A program made the translations under genes and the position numbers. Source: Saccharomycodes ludwigii (taxonomy: Eukaryota > Ascomycota > Saccharomycetes > Saccharomycodales > Saccharomycodaceae). From it: 64,000 nt of DNA. The stretch spans positions 496,001 through 560,000 of the forward strand of contig NC_060206.1 in NCBI RefSeq assembly GCF_020623625.1. Reading direction: 5' to 3'. Shown here one piece after another: positions 9,243-18,356 of the stretch (positions within the stretch are counted from its first letter, which is position 1; each line of letters opens with the position of its first letter). Under the pieces are notes generated by a model. It did no database searches, had not been told where the DNA came from, and saw only the letters and a list, made by a program, of their open reading frames with translations.

Positions 9243-10361
9243 ATGGGTAAAGGTAAGCCAAGAGGTTTGAATTCCGCTAGAAAGTTACGTGTCCACAGAA
9301 GAAACAAGTATGTTATTTAAATATTTATATTAAAAAAAATTGGAAAAGAGGAGAATATTGGACATTTTCATGTGCGGAAATGGAAAGTTAAACTTTGAAG
9401 ATGGATTAATAATAAAATAGTAACATCATTGAAAAGTTACTGACAACAAAGTAGAGTTTTGTAGCCATTATAAAAAAAAAAATTATAAGTTATCTATGCA
9501 GTGGGAGTATTGAGTTGATACAATAATAAAGTGAACTATTCATTTACAAAATATTTGATTTTAGCATGTTGAAAAAAGTATTGAGTAGTTTAATAACTGA
9601 TAATTACCATTTTTTGTTTAGTCGTGGATTTACAAGATAAATTTTTTTTTTTTTTACTTTGAACTTAGTTTAAAACATAAGGTTTAGAACAATTAATTTA
9701 TTGGATTTAGATAACATTTCAATTTGTTGTTTAGCTTGAATGTATTTTTAAGCTGGTTTTTTTTTTATTAGAAACTTTTTATTATTGATCTTATTCCGCA
9801 TTGTTTAATGATTTCCTGTACCTATTCAGGTTATGCATATATTCTCATATATCACATCTAAATTAGTGTTACTAACTATTGAATTTTTTTTTTTTGTATT
9901 TGCTTTGTTTATTTATGGTTATCATTGATAACACATTATAGTTGTTCAATTGCATACGAAAAAAAAACATTTATATATTTGTTAATAGTCGTTGGGCCGA
10001 ACAATCTTATAAGAAGAGATTATTGGGTACTGCCTTCAAATCTTCTCCATTTGGTGGTTCTTCTCACGCTAAAGGTATTGTTTTGGAAAAGATTGGTATT
10101 GAATCTAAACAACCAAACTCTGCTATTAGAAAGTGTGTCAGAGTTCAATTGATCAAGAACGGTAAGAAAGTTACTGCCTTTGTTCCAAATGATGGTTGTT
10201 TGAACTACGTCGATGAAAATGACGAAGTTTTGTTGGCTGGTTTCGGTAGAAAAGGTAAGGCTAAGGGTGATATTCCAGGTGTTAGATTTAAGGTTGTTAA
10301 AGTCTCTGGTGTTTCCTTGTTGGCTTTGTGGAAGGAAAAGAAGGAAAAGCCAAGAGCTTAA
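9243..10361 (+). CDS. RPS23: Ribosomal protein uS12 (Rps23), one intron
   Basis: 145 aa after splicing, identical in length to S. cerevisiae Rps23. Exon 1 is 9243-9307 ([20 protein letters not shown] then N and two bases of the next codon) and exon 2 is 9989-10361. The junction rebuilds [18 protein letters not shown]. The intron has donor GTATGT, branch TACTAAC at 9870-9876 and acceptor TAG at 9986-9988; its place is the one used in S. cerevisiae RPS23A/B. The protein is a universally conserved small-subunit decoding-centre protein; the KQPNSAIRK loop, whose proline is hydroxylated by Tpa1 in yeast, is intact. The gene sits at the centre of the merged YPR132W/YGR118W position, so it is the single pre-duplication copy. 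Confidence 0.98.
9308..9988 (+). other. RPS23 intron, 681 bp
   Basis: Donor GTATGT, branch TACTAAC (9870-9876), acceptor AATAG. The branch-to-acceptor distance is over 110 bases, filled with a T run and AT-rich DNA, which is long for yeast. No snoRNA C/D or H/ACA boxes were convincing. Confidence 0.95.
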
Positions 10362-10799
10362 AGCTTTTGTCTTGTCTTCTCAATTCAACAAAGAATGAAA
10401 TACAATTTTTTTTTAACTCCCTTTACATTTTTCCTCTAAAATAAACAACTTACGTTATATATGTCCATATATATGTGTTTTATATAATATAATTTATATA
10501 TATTTGCAACATTATTATTGTTATAATAATAACATTTTCTTTTTTTTTTTTTTTTTTTTTTTTTTTTCTGTTCAATGTACAGTAGCCTAATGAAGCTACT
10601 TTTAAATATGAATATCGGTGGCCTTTTACAGATTAAAGAGTACCTTGGGTTCTTTATTGATTTATTCTAGTGACCAACAATATATCACTAAAGCGTTAAA
10701 ATTTAGGAAGCTTGTGTTTAAAATAAAAAAAAAAAGCATATATGTATATTTAATTAGTTAGAACTAAGTAAAAATTTAAAAAAATCTAAATACACGTGA
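10362..10799. other. 3' intergenic, RPS23-SPN1 (convergent)
   Basis: Holds TA-rich efficiency-element-like repeats (TATATATGT type) near 10456-10505, a T run at about 10541-10567 and another AT-rich stretch. A CACGTG palindrome at 10793-10798 touches the SPN1 stop codon and is probably incidental. No gene. Confidence 0.6.
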
Positions 10800-12152
10800 T
10801 TATGATCTCTTCTTCTTGGATAATTTATTATTAATCCTTTTATATAATTCATTATTATTCAAAGAAGATCCAACACCACTGCTTCTGATATTGTGATGAT
10901 GGCTAGTGGAAGCAGAATCTATATTACTAACAGGGGCATATTTATAGTCGGCAGTACTTTGTGCTGGGATTGCAGCTCTGCCTTTTCTTTTGGCAGCCTG
11001 TTCGTATAAAGTTTCAGCCTTTTCCACATCCTCGTTAGTTTTTTGTTTTTTATTACCGTTTGGTTTATTCAATTTTTGCTTCAAAGTTGTGGCACTCTTT
11101 CTTTTGAATTTTTCCATATCAAAATCCATTTTCAAAATACGCTTATCACGATAATTATCACTGGCACCAATAATCGGTCTTGTCCATTCAGCAACTAATT
11201 TTTCAGCTTTTCTTTTCAATTTAGGTTCAACCCTACTGGATTTAGTATAAAATATAATCACCTTGCCTAGACCACTTTCCTTTAAATGTTCGGTCTTAAT
11301 AGGTAATTGGTCGATTGCATTAAACAAAATTTTTTGAATTTCAAAGGAGGGCAATGATCCATCAGGCAAGGGCTCTAGCCATATTCTAATACTTTGTAAT
11401 AGGTTATTATCTAAAATAGTGTCTGCCAATTTAACTTTGCTTAATACAGATTCAACTTTAGGTAATAACCTGATTTTCTCCATGGCAGGTTTTATTGTTT
11501 TATCATCATTATTAGACATATTGCTCTGCATATTCATTCTTTCGTCAATAGTTTCAATATCCTTTTGTGCGGCTATATTCATCTCATCTTTTAGCCTTAG
11601 GATTTTTTCATCCAAATATTCTTCCAAGTTTTCTTCATCTCTTCTTCTTCTACGAAACCCACCACTTTTGGACTTCAATGCTCTAGCCATCCTATCCTCC
11701 AATTCTTTACGTTTGGTCTCTTTCTCATCCAATAAGGTTACATTGGAAATGTTAATCTCGTCACTTATTTTATGTTGAAGGGCGTTTTTCGTTGTAGAAT
11801 CAGGGTAGTCTCCATTTTCATCATCCGAGTTTCCTGCATCTATATGCTTTCGTCTTCTATTTTCCGGTAGTACTTGTTGTTCCTCTTCTTTGTGGTCCTC
11901 TTGTTCAGTTGCCTTGTTGTCTTCTTGCTCAAGTTCGTTGTTGTCTTCTTGCCCGACTTCTTTGTTGTCTTCTTGTTCGATTTCTTCTTGTTTTAATGGT
12001 TTATCTTCCTCGACATTCTTTTCAGACACCACTGGTTCTTGTTCATTTTCCTCTTGTAGTGGTACTGATGCAGAGGTAGTCTCTTGAATTCCTTTTTCTT
12101 TTTGATGTGGTATTAATGCATCTTGATTTTCTTTCTCTTCCTGTTTATCCAT
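10800..12152 (-). CDS. SPN1: Spn1/Iws1 transcription elongation factor
   Basis: 450 aa (S. cerevisiae Spn1 is 410). It binds Spt6 and RNA polymerase II and acts in post-recruitment initiation, elongation and chromatin maintenance. The N-terminal half is acidic and disordered, with an imperfect repeat of QEDNKE-like units (about 53-92). The conserved TFIIS-N-like helical core lies at about 226-345, with RIWLEPLPDGSLPSFEIQ, HLKESGLGKVIIFYTKS and AEWTRPIIGAS. The C-terminus is basic and ends in a KLSKKKRS-type nuclear-localisation-like tail. Position next to TOM5 (divergent) reproduces YPR133C / YPR133W-A. Confidence 0.93.
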   Translation of the reverse strand: MDKQEEKENQDALIPHQKEKGIQETTSASVPLQEENEQEPVVSEKNVEEDKPLKQEEIEQEDNKEVGQEDNNELEQEDNKATEQEDHKEEEQQVLPENRRRKHIDAGNSDDENGDYPDSTTKNALQHKISDEINISNVTLLDEKETKRKELEDRMARALKSKSGGFRRRRRDEENLEEYLDEKILRLKDEMNIAAQKDIETIDERMNMQSNMSNNDDKTIKPAMEKIRLLPKVESVLSKVKLADTILDNNLLQSIRIWLEPLPDGSLPSFEIQKILFNAIDQLPIKTEHLKESGLGKVIIFYTKSSRVEPKLKRKAEKLVAEWTRPIIGASDNYRDKRILKMDFDMEKFKRKSATTLKQKLNKPNGNKKQKTNEDVEKAETLYEQAAKRKGRAAIPAQSTADYKYAPVSNIDSASTSHHHNIRSSGVGSSLNNNELYKRINNKLSKKKRS

Positions 12153-12607
12153 CTTTAAATTTATATTTATTTGTATGTATTCTTTTTATGTATTTATTTA
12201 TAACTCTCTAATATTACCATTCAGGTATCAAGTCACTTAATATCAGAAGAATGTGAATAGTTGTTGTTTTAAAAAAAACAAAAACAGGAAAAACGGCCAT
12301 TAATTCTTTGAGTTGAAAAAAATGAAAACTTTTCAGCAAAAAAACCAAGAAATTAATTATGTTGTCCGATAACAGTCTTCGGTATATCACGGTCAAAGCA
12401 TTTTCGGTATTTTGTAATTTTTGATTTGCTAAAAATTTTTTTTTTTAAATTTGGCAGTTTTTTTTTTTTTTCTTTTTGTAGCTTTAACTTTTTTTCAACT
12501 TAAAGTTTATCTATTTTTCTTTCTCGTAATAATTTAACAAAAAACATACAAAAAAGTCTAACTACTTCGAGTTATATTAACTATAAAGAAAAATATATAA
12601 GACTAAA
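12153..12607. other. Divergent promoter, SPN1 / TOM5
   Basis: No gene. Three CCGA-type motifs cluster at about 12365-12405 (GTCCGATAAC, CTTCGGTAT, TTTCGGTAT), followed by T runs. The 60 bases before TOM5 are A-rich, as in a leader. Confidence 0.6.
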
Positions 12608-12760
12608 ATGTTTGGATTTCCAGGTCAGCAACCATCTGAAGAGGAGAAGAAATTACATGAAGCTCAAACCAACCAAACTTTGCAAAATGCTGCTATCGGT
12701 GCTGCTTTATTGTGGGTTAGTCCAATCGTTTGGCATTTCATTAAAAAACAATTAAAATAG
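12608..12760 (+). CDS. TOM5: Tom5, small subunit of the mitochondrial TOM complex
   Basis: 50 aa, the same length as S. cerevisiae Tom5. It begins MFGFPGQQPSEEEKKLHEAQ and ends with the tail anchor and basic cap WVSPIVWHFIKKQLK. Tom5 is a tail-anchored protein of the outer membrane that links receptors to the Tom40 pore and helps transfer preproteins and assemble the complex. The acidic, cytosol-facing half (EEEKK) followed by one hydrophobic segment (about 27-43) shows this architecture directly. It is divergent from SPN1, as in S. cerevisiae. Confidence 0.97.
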   Translation: MFGFPGQQPSEEEKKLHEAQTNQTLQNAAIGAALLWVSPIVWHFIKKQLK

Positions 12761-13277
12761 TTTACATGAAACAAAAGGGTTATGTTGCATATAAAAATGC
12801 CGTACTGTGTTGTTTTACTTTATTTATATATATATATGTTTCATATTATTTTGTGAATATAATCACGATGCTTTAACTGGAAGGTCAAAACAATAAAAAA
12901 AATTTGTAGATAGTGATCCTTTTTGTATATAAGAACAAAATAAAATTATATTATCTTTTAATTTCTCTTTTTTTTTTTTATTTTAGATATATTTATATTT
13001 TTAGTAATAGTCGTAAGAAACAAACATTTATAATGGGAACTATTGTATTTTTTTTTTACATTTGCACTCCAATTTACTTTGTTGTTGTTATATATATATA
13101 TATATATATATATTACAAGTTAGTCATTATCTAATAGCTCTTTCCAAAATAATTACGATCATAACCAAGGTTGCAAATTAAAAACAAAAAGAATTTTTAC
13201 CTTTCCTTTTTTTATACCAAACCAACTAGAACTACTTGTTATCCGACAATTATTTTTAATCCTTTAGTGATACTTTA
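12761..13277. other. Intergenic, TOM5 - MSS18 remnant
   Basis: AT-rich, with a (TA)n microsatellite at about 13088-13112. A TCCGACA motif lies at about 13243-13249. Open frames here are Phe/Ile/Tyr-rich shadows of T runs, not genes. Confidence 0.6.
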
Positions 13278-14195
13278 ATGGTAAGGTGCTATATTATAAA
13301 CCAAGTCATCATCTGTAAAATAATGAAAGCATAATAGATATAGCTTTGTACTATAATGAAGATGCTAGAGGATCAGGTTATAATGCTGTAAAGCTAACAT
13401 TCACACCATGTGATTTAAGATTAGCTCGGCTGTTACTGAACTTTAGAGGATTTGCCACTAACAATAATCATTGTTTTATTAATAAGGACCAGCACAATTG
13501 TGATACAAACAATAGAAGGTTGAATTCAAGCAAAAACAAGTTATTTAAAGAAATATCCTTTAAAATAAACCAAAAATGGAAATTGAATGATAATATTATT
13601 AGAAATACAGACTTTTCTAACCCATATAAAAATCTATGGTATTTAACTCATTATTTTATTGGATTGTCAATAGACGGCAATGATATTATGTTATATTTCA
13701 ACAAATCGCCCAATGACAATGTGAATGTGGTAGTACCCAAAGAAGATGTTTCTACCCTTAATAATGGTGCCATCCCTCGTAATCCTAATAAGTCTACCTT
13801 TAATGAAACTGCAGAATTATTATACACGTCACAGGGGGAAGAATTATAAGACTGCGAAACACATAATAGACCTCACAGCTACAAACCTTTTGTAAAAGGT
13901 TCAAGATTTTTGCAATTTGACAGGTGTAAACCAGAAAAAAAATTTGCGTAAGCAGCAAAAAATAGATAAAAATTAATATATAAATTATTTATTCCAATAT
14001 CATTACATTTGCAAAACTACCTATCTTTTCAACAGTATATCTGCCACAATGGATAGTAGAGTAATTTGGAATACTCCTATTATATAAATTCTATTAAAAC
14101 CATTAATATTTTCCAGTTTTGACCAATTACCTTCTCACTTAAAGACATGGTTGCAAGGTCATTTAAAAACTTGTCATTACTGGAGCCTATTTTAA
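13278..14195 (+). pseudogene. MSS18: Decayed gene, probably MSS18
   Basis: The position, between TOM5 and the merged NUP57/COG2/CTF4 stretch on the plus strand, is that of MSS18 (YPR134W, 268 aa; needed in S. cerevisiae to splice a mitochondrial COX1 intron). The longest frame, 13319-13849, reads like protein (YYNEDARGSGYNAVKLTFTP, RLARLLLNF) but has no in-frame ATG near its start. An ATG at 13278 lies in another frame and ends at a stop after 18 codons. After the TAA at 13847 the same frame continues coding-like to 13951 (RPHSYKPFVKGSRFLQF). A further coding-like tail, QLPSHLKTWLQGHLKTCHYW, appears in a different frame up to the stop at 14193-14195, with one in-frame stop before it. So there are at least one start-region shift, two in-frame stops and one further shift. 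The MSS18 name rests on synteny; I could not recall its sequence well enough to compare. Confidence 0.6.
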
Positions 14196-14353
14196 CGTGA
14201 TCAATCAATTATATAAATTGAAGAAAAAAAAAGCTAATCATATTAACTACATATTATTACTTACTATTATTGTACAAACATATACGCGAAGAAGAGGAGG
14301 AGGAGGAGGGGACGTTGTTTGAAATACAAAAAAATAAAAATACAAAAAAGTAT

Positions 14354-16360
14354 TCAAATGCCGTTAAGATCAGATTGTAATACCTTGTCTAAATAGCATA
14401 TCCCTTCTTGCTGAACACTTAAAACGGATACAAGTTTATCAAAGTTATTGTTGTTGTTGTTGGTACCACTTCCTTTATTCTTTGATTCAATTGAATCCTC
14501 ATTATTATCAGTAACGCTGCTTTCAATGAACTTTTCGTTGTTTAGCAATGTGTCGTATTTCTCAATAGCAATCTTACAACGTTCTTTTAAAATAGATATT
14601 CTTGCCCAATACTCGCCTGACGTTATTTTCCCCAAACTGGAAGGATCTTCAGTTTCTTTAACTAGGTTGGTGATAGATTCATCCAAAGGAATGATTTTTT
14701 TAGTTAATTTATTATCTGCATCGGTGAATTTATCAGTATTACCAAATCCTGGAAGAATTTCATGTTGATTGAACATATTCAAAGCTGCATTCTTGTTTTT
14801 AGTGTAATTACCTTGTTCTAATTGTTTTTTTCGTTGCGCTCCTTCCTCTTCTTGTTCCCCTTTTTCTTTCTCTTCTTCTACTACCAAGAATCTATGATCG
14901 TTCTTTGTTTTTTCAACAATAAGTTTAATAGCACAGTTCAATTTCCACAATCTTGACTCCAATGTTTTCAAAAATTGCAGGCTTTTAATAATACGTACAG
15001 AGGTATCTAAGTCATGTTTATCCTTTAATGAACTTAAATGCTGTTCATATATTAAATTATTCATAATTGTTCTGTATTGAGCAACTGTTTGAACTTGTAA
15101 TGCAATACGTTCTTGCAGTTGCTGTGGTGAGGTAATTAGCACCGGAACGTAATAATCAACATCATTATGAGTTGATGGAGCTATGCCACTAGTCGGACCA
15201 TTACCACCATGAATATTACTAATATTATTGTGAATGGTAGTAGTAGAAGCAATATTGGAATTATCATTAGAATTCCCAATTGCATTAACGTTTGATGCCC
15301 CCGGTCTTTTCATTAATGCTTTGTCCCATTCATCTTGTGTAATTATATCGCTAGGTTTACTCAATTGTATATGATATAAAGGGGTCGGTTGGTCTAATTT
15401 ATTATAAACAAAAGTTTTGAATTTAGACTCAGAAGAGGCAGGTGACCATGAATCTTGTAATTTAAGTAATTTGTCTTGTATTTGTTTAGGATACGTTGTA
15501 GATAAGCCATTCAATTGTTGCTGTTGCTGTTGCTGTTGTTGTTGTTGTTGTTGGGCTTGCTGTTGTAGCTGTAGTTGTTGGGCTTGTTGTTGTTGGACTT
15601 GTTGATTAGTAGATCCCTGCGTCCAAGCAAATGATGGTTGGGTCGTTTTACCAAATAGTGATATATTATTGTTGGCAGTGGTGCTCCCATTAAACAAGTT
15701 ACCAGTAGTAGGGACTGCGTTAGCATTTCTATTAGTTCCAAATAGCCCATCTGTAGTGTTGGAATTAGAAACATTATTTCCAGCAAATAACCCACCGCTT
15801 GAAGCTGGCTTATTACTAAATAATCCACCACTAGTGCCATTATTTGTAGTAGCATTGTTATTACCGAATAATCCTCCACCAGTGCCACTATTTATAGTAG
15901 CATTGTTATTATTAAAGAGTCCACCACTTGAAGCTGGCTTATTACCAAATAATCCTCCGCTAGTGCCATTATTTGTAGTAGTATTGTTGTTACCGAATAA
16001 TCCTCCACCAACGGTATTATTTGTAGCAGCATTGTTGTTACCAAACAATCCTCCACCAGCGGTATTATTTGTAGCAGCATTGTTATTACCAAACAATCCT
16101 CCACCAGCGGTATTACCTGTGGCAGCATTGTTGTTACCAAATAATCCACCGGTAGAAGCTGGTTTGTTGCCAAACAACCCACCAGTAGTGGAGGAATTTA
16201 TGGAAGTACCTGCTGGTGCATTAGAGTTATTACCAAATGAAAATGCATTATTATTGTTAGCAGTTGCAGTATTTGCGTTGTTACCCCCACCAAATGAGAA
16301 TCCTGTATTTGGTGCAGTGTTGTTGTTGTTGGCGTTGTTGTTGCCAGAAAAGGAAAACAT
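14354..16360 (-). CDS. NUP57: FG-nucleoporin Nup57
   Basis: 668 aa (S. cerevisiae Nup57 541). A central-channel nucleoporin that forms a coiled-coil trimer with Nsp1 and Nup49 and binds importins through FG repeats. Residues 1-245 are Asn/Gly/Thr-rich, with two FSFG motifs, eight GLFG motifs and three variants (GLFN, GLFS, GLFA), arranged as GGLFGNNN and GGLFGNKPAS tandem units. A Gln-rich spacer follows at about 250-290. The C-terminal part (about 300-668) is the helical Nup54/Nup57-type domain (LQDSWSPASSESKFKTFVYN, KTLESRLWKLNCAIKLI). Adjacency to COG2 in the same orientation matches YGR119C-YGR120C. The promoter carries the 37-bp repeat listed separately. Confidence 0.9.
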   Translation of the reverse strand: MFSFSGNNNANNNNTAPNTGFSFGGGNNANTATANNNNAFSFGNNSNAPAGTSINSSTTGGLFGNKPASTGGLFGNNNAATGNTAGGGLFGNNNAATNNTAGGGLFGNNNAATNNTVGGGLFGNNNTTTNNGTSGGLFGNKPASSGGLFNNNNATINSGTGGGLFGNNNATTNNGTSGGLFSNKPASSGGLFAGNNVSNSNTTDGLFGTNRNANAVPTTGNLFNGSTTANNNISLFGKTTQPSFAWTQGSTNQQVQQQQAQQLQLQQQAQQQQQQQQQQQQQLNGLSTTYPKQIQDKLLKLQDSWSPASSESKFKTFVYNKLDQPTPLYHIQLSKPSDIITQDEWDKALMKRPGASNVNAIGNSNDNSNIASTTTIHNNISNIHGGNGPTSGIAPSTHNDVDYYVPVLITSPQQLQERIALQVQTVAQYRTIMNNLIYEQHLSSLKDKHDLDTSVRIIKSLQFLKTLESRLWKLNCAIKLIVEKTKNDHRFLVVEEEKEKGEQEEEGAQRKKQLEQGNYTKNKNAALNMFNQHEILPGFGNTDKFTDADNKLTKKIIPLDESITNLVKETEDPSSLGKITSGEYWARISILKERCKIAIEKYDTLLNNEKFIESSVTDNNEDSIESKNKGSGTNNNNNNFDKLVSVLSVQQEGICYLDKVLQSDLNGI

Positions 16361-16967
16361 TATAAGAGTGAGTGTTGTACTTTGTGCACTATCAGTTCTT
16401 TTATTACTTGTTTCTTTCTACGAGTTAAGGAAAAAAGAAAAAAAAACGAATCGATTGTAAGTTGGTGCTTGGTTAGTCTTTTGTTGACGAACAACAAAGA
16501 AAAAGAACAAATGAAATCCCAACTTTTTTTTTTTTATTTTTTTGGTCATTTGATATTTGAGGGCTTTGACGTATTTGTAAAAAAGCCCTGAATATAAATT
16601 CGGGTAAGACAACACAGCTTATAAGAAATTGCCACTTTTTTTTTTTTTTTTTTTTTTTTCGTTTCTTTTTCCGATAATAAAAATCTCGTCGGACATATTT
16701 TCTTTTTCCCATTATAAAAATGCCGTCGGACATATTTTCTTTCCCCGATAATAAAACAACTTTTAAAATAAGATGCCAAATTAAAACAGCCAAGCCACAA
16801 CAAAGCAACCGAGCTTTTTCGTAACTTGCCAAAAATTAGACTCATTCCAAAATGAAAGTGTCAAATGTTCTTCAAAAATAAAATGTTTATAAATAAAAGA
16901 CTTACTAATCAAGTAAATAAATGCATATAAAGAAAAAAATCAACAATAATAATAGTATCAAAGTAAT
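16361..16967. other. Intergenic, NUP57 promoter and COG2 3' end
   Basis: No gene. Contains T runs (including about 16637-16659), the tandem repeat at 16662-16757 and otherwise unremarkable AT-rich DNA. Confidence 0.6.
16662..16757. repeat. 37-bp imperfect tandem repeat with CGTCGGA cores
   Basis: About 2.4 copies in fixed 37-bp register. CGTCGGACATATTTTCTTT starts at 16687 and again at 16724, and CC(G/C)AT(A/T)ATAAAA starts at 16671, 16708 and 16745. The region lies 302-397 bp upstream of the NUP57 ATG. The CGTCGGA core is the heptamer found as an inverted pair before NAT3. Confidence 0.8.
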
Positions 16968-17795
16968 CTATACCATATCTTCCAAAATGTATTTCAATGC
17001 TTGGTTTAATGCTTCTGAATTTCCATTATTTATTTTCAATAGTAATTTATCCGTCAACAAATTGTTATAATTGTCAAGGATTTCCTCAAACTGACTCCTC
17101 ATCATTTTAATCAATTGTGAGTGGCAATTGCATGTATCTTGAAATAATTTGTGCAAAAGCTTAATCATGTGATGATATCTCAACAACAATTTCACCGCTA
17201 CTCTATCAGTATCGTCATTGTTTGTGCTATCAGTTAACTTAACCACTATGGTGTTCTGCTTTTGTAGGAAATCCACCAATTTATATATGTAACAATGTTT
17301 TTTAGTTAAAGCTATCAAATTGTCCAGTTCAACTAAAAAGTTTAAAATATCCTGTATAACATTTATGTTATACTGTGTAAAATTTTGTTGATGATCGGCA
17401 ATATATTGACCCAATTGAGCTATTTTTAAAGAACATTCCTGTAATACCATTCTATTATTATTAATTGTAGCAGTTGTATCTTTAGAACCTGCGCTACTAT
17501 TCAAGTTATTAAAAGCTGGTATAACCCTTTTAACATCTTCTATGGTATCCAGTTTCATAGATTGAGACAGAGTATTAAAATCTTGACATAATTGATCTAG
17601 TTCAGTATATTGTAGATTGTTTTCCAATAATAAGGTAGATATGTTGGCGTAATCTGTTTCAGAAGATATTGATTTAGTAGCAAATAAATCCTTATTAATT
17701 TCCTTAGATAGTGGTAAATCTTCTTTTTGCAATTCTCTTAAAAAATCATCGACGTCATCTTCTTCCAAGTACTTATTATTATTATTATTTGGCAT
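16968..17795 (-). CDS. COG2: Cog2, conserved oligomeric Golgi complex subunit
   Basis: 275 aa (S. cerevisiae Cog2 262). The essential lobe-A subunit of COG, which tethers vesicles during retrograde traffic within the Golgi. The sequence is almost wholly helical, with coiled-coil-like stretches (LLENNLQYTELDQLCQDFNT near 55-75, and NVIQDILNFLVELDNL near 145-160). The N-terminal YLEEDDVDDFLRELQ fits the conserved start of Cog2. The family is poorly conserved; the assignment leans on length, composition and the NUP57-COG2 neighbour pair. Confidence 0.75.
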   Translation of the reverse strand: MPNNNNNKYLEEDDVDDFLRELQKEDLPLSKEINKDLFATKSISSETDYANISTLLLENNLQYTELDQLCQDFNTLSQSMKLDTIEDVKRVIPAFNNLNSSAGSKDTTATINNNRMVLQECSLKIAQLGQYIADHQQNFTQYNINVIQDILNFLVELDNLIALTKKHCYIYKLVDFLQKQNTIVVKLTDSTNNDDTDRVAVKLLLRYHHMIKLLHKLFQDTCNCHSQLIKMMRSQFEEILDNYNNLLTDKLLLKINNGNSEALNQALKYILEDMV

Positions 17796-18087
17796 TAGAT
17801 TTATTGGTATAAGTTGATGTAGTAATAATATCTGTATTGATAATATGCCTACCCTCTGTTAGATATGAATGCAAAATAAAATGGCTGTTGAAGATAATTG
17901 ATATTTACAATTTGTATAAAAAGGAAAAGGAAAAAAAAAAAAAAAAAAAAAAAGGTTTAATTTTAGTAAATATTTTTTATTTTATTTTATTTTATTTTAA
18001 TTTTTTTTTTTCAAAATTAAATTCATTTCTTTTTTCTAATTATCTACAGGCTACGTATGAATCTGTTTTCCAATACAAATGTAGTTT

Positions 18088-18159
18088 TCCGAGATAGTTT
18101 AACGGTTAGAATTGGCGTTTGTCGCATGCCAGATCGGGGTTCGATTCCCCGTCTCGGAG
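18088..18159 (+). tRNA. tRNA-Asp(GTC)
   Basis: 72 nt, without intron. Acceptor arms TCCGAGA and TCTCGGA pair, the discriminator is G, the anticodon loop is TTGTCGC with anticodon GTC, and the B box is GGTTCGATTCC. It differs from the remembered S. cerevisiae tRNA-Asp at only a handful of positions. A T run follows as the Pol III terminator. It lies between the COG2 start and the CTF4 start. Confidence 0.97.
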
Positions 18160-18194
18160 ATTTTCTTTTTTTCTTTTTCTGGAAAGAAAATCTT

Positions 18195-18200
18195 ACGCGT
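18195..18200. promoter_or_regulatory. MCB element (ACGCGT) upstream of CTF4
   Basis: A perfect palindromic MluI cell-cycle box 157 bp before the CTF4 ATG and 35 bp after the tRNA-Asp gene. MBF (Mbp1/Swi6) uses this sequence to switch on replication genes at G1/S. The match of site and gene function supports it. Confidence 0.6.
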
Positions 18201-18356
18201 TTTTTTTTTTTTTTTTTTCATTTGCTTTTGAAATTGAATTCAGGACAATGATCTTTTTTTTTTTTATTTTATTCATATATAAATGTGTATCCTTTTAACT
18301 AGCAAATAAGAACATAGTTAATTTCTATATACCAACTAATAAACACCGAAAATAGA

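Noticed and set aside
9308-9988. snoRNA inside the RPS23 intron
   Set aside because: No paired C and D boxes with flanking stem, and no H/ACA layout visible.
10793-10800. CACGTGAT, a CDEI/Cbf1 match
   Set aside because: It sits at the SPN1 stop codon between convergent genes, with no CDEIII-like TTCCGAA partner nearby; probably chance.
12913-13134. 73-codon Phe/Ile/Tyr-rich frame
   Set aside because: Composition reflects T runs and a (TA)n microsatellite.
8977-18011. Near-identical (TTTTA)n plus T-run stretches at about 8977-9013 and 17968-18011 as a dispersed repeat
   Set aside because: Pure low-complexity sequence; similarity is expected from slippage alone.
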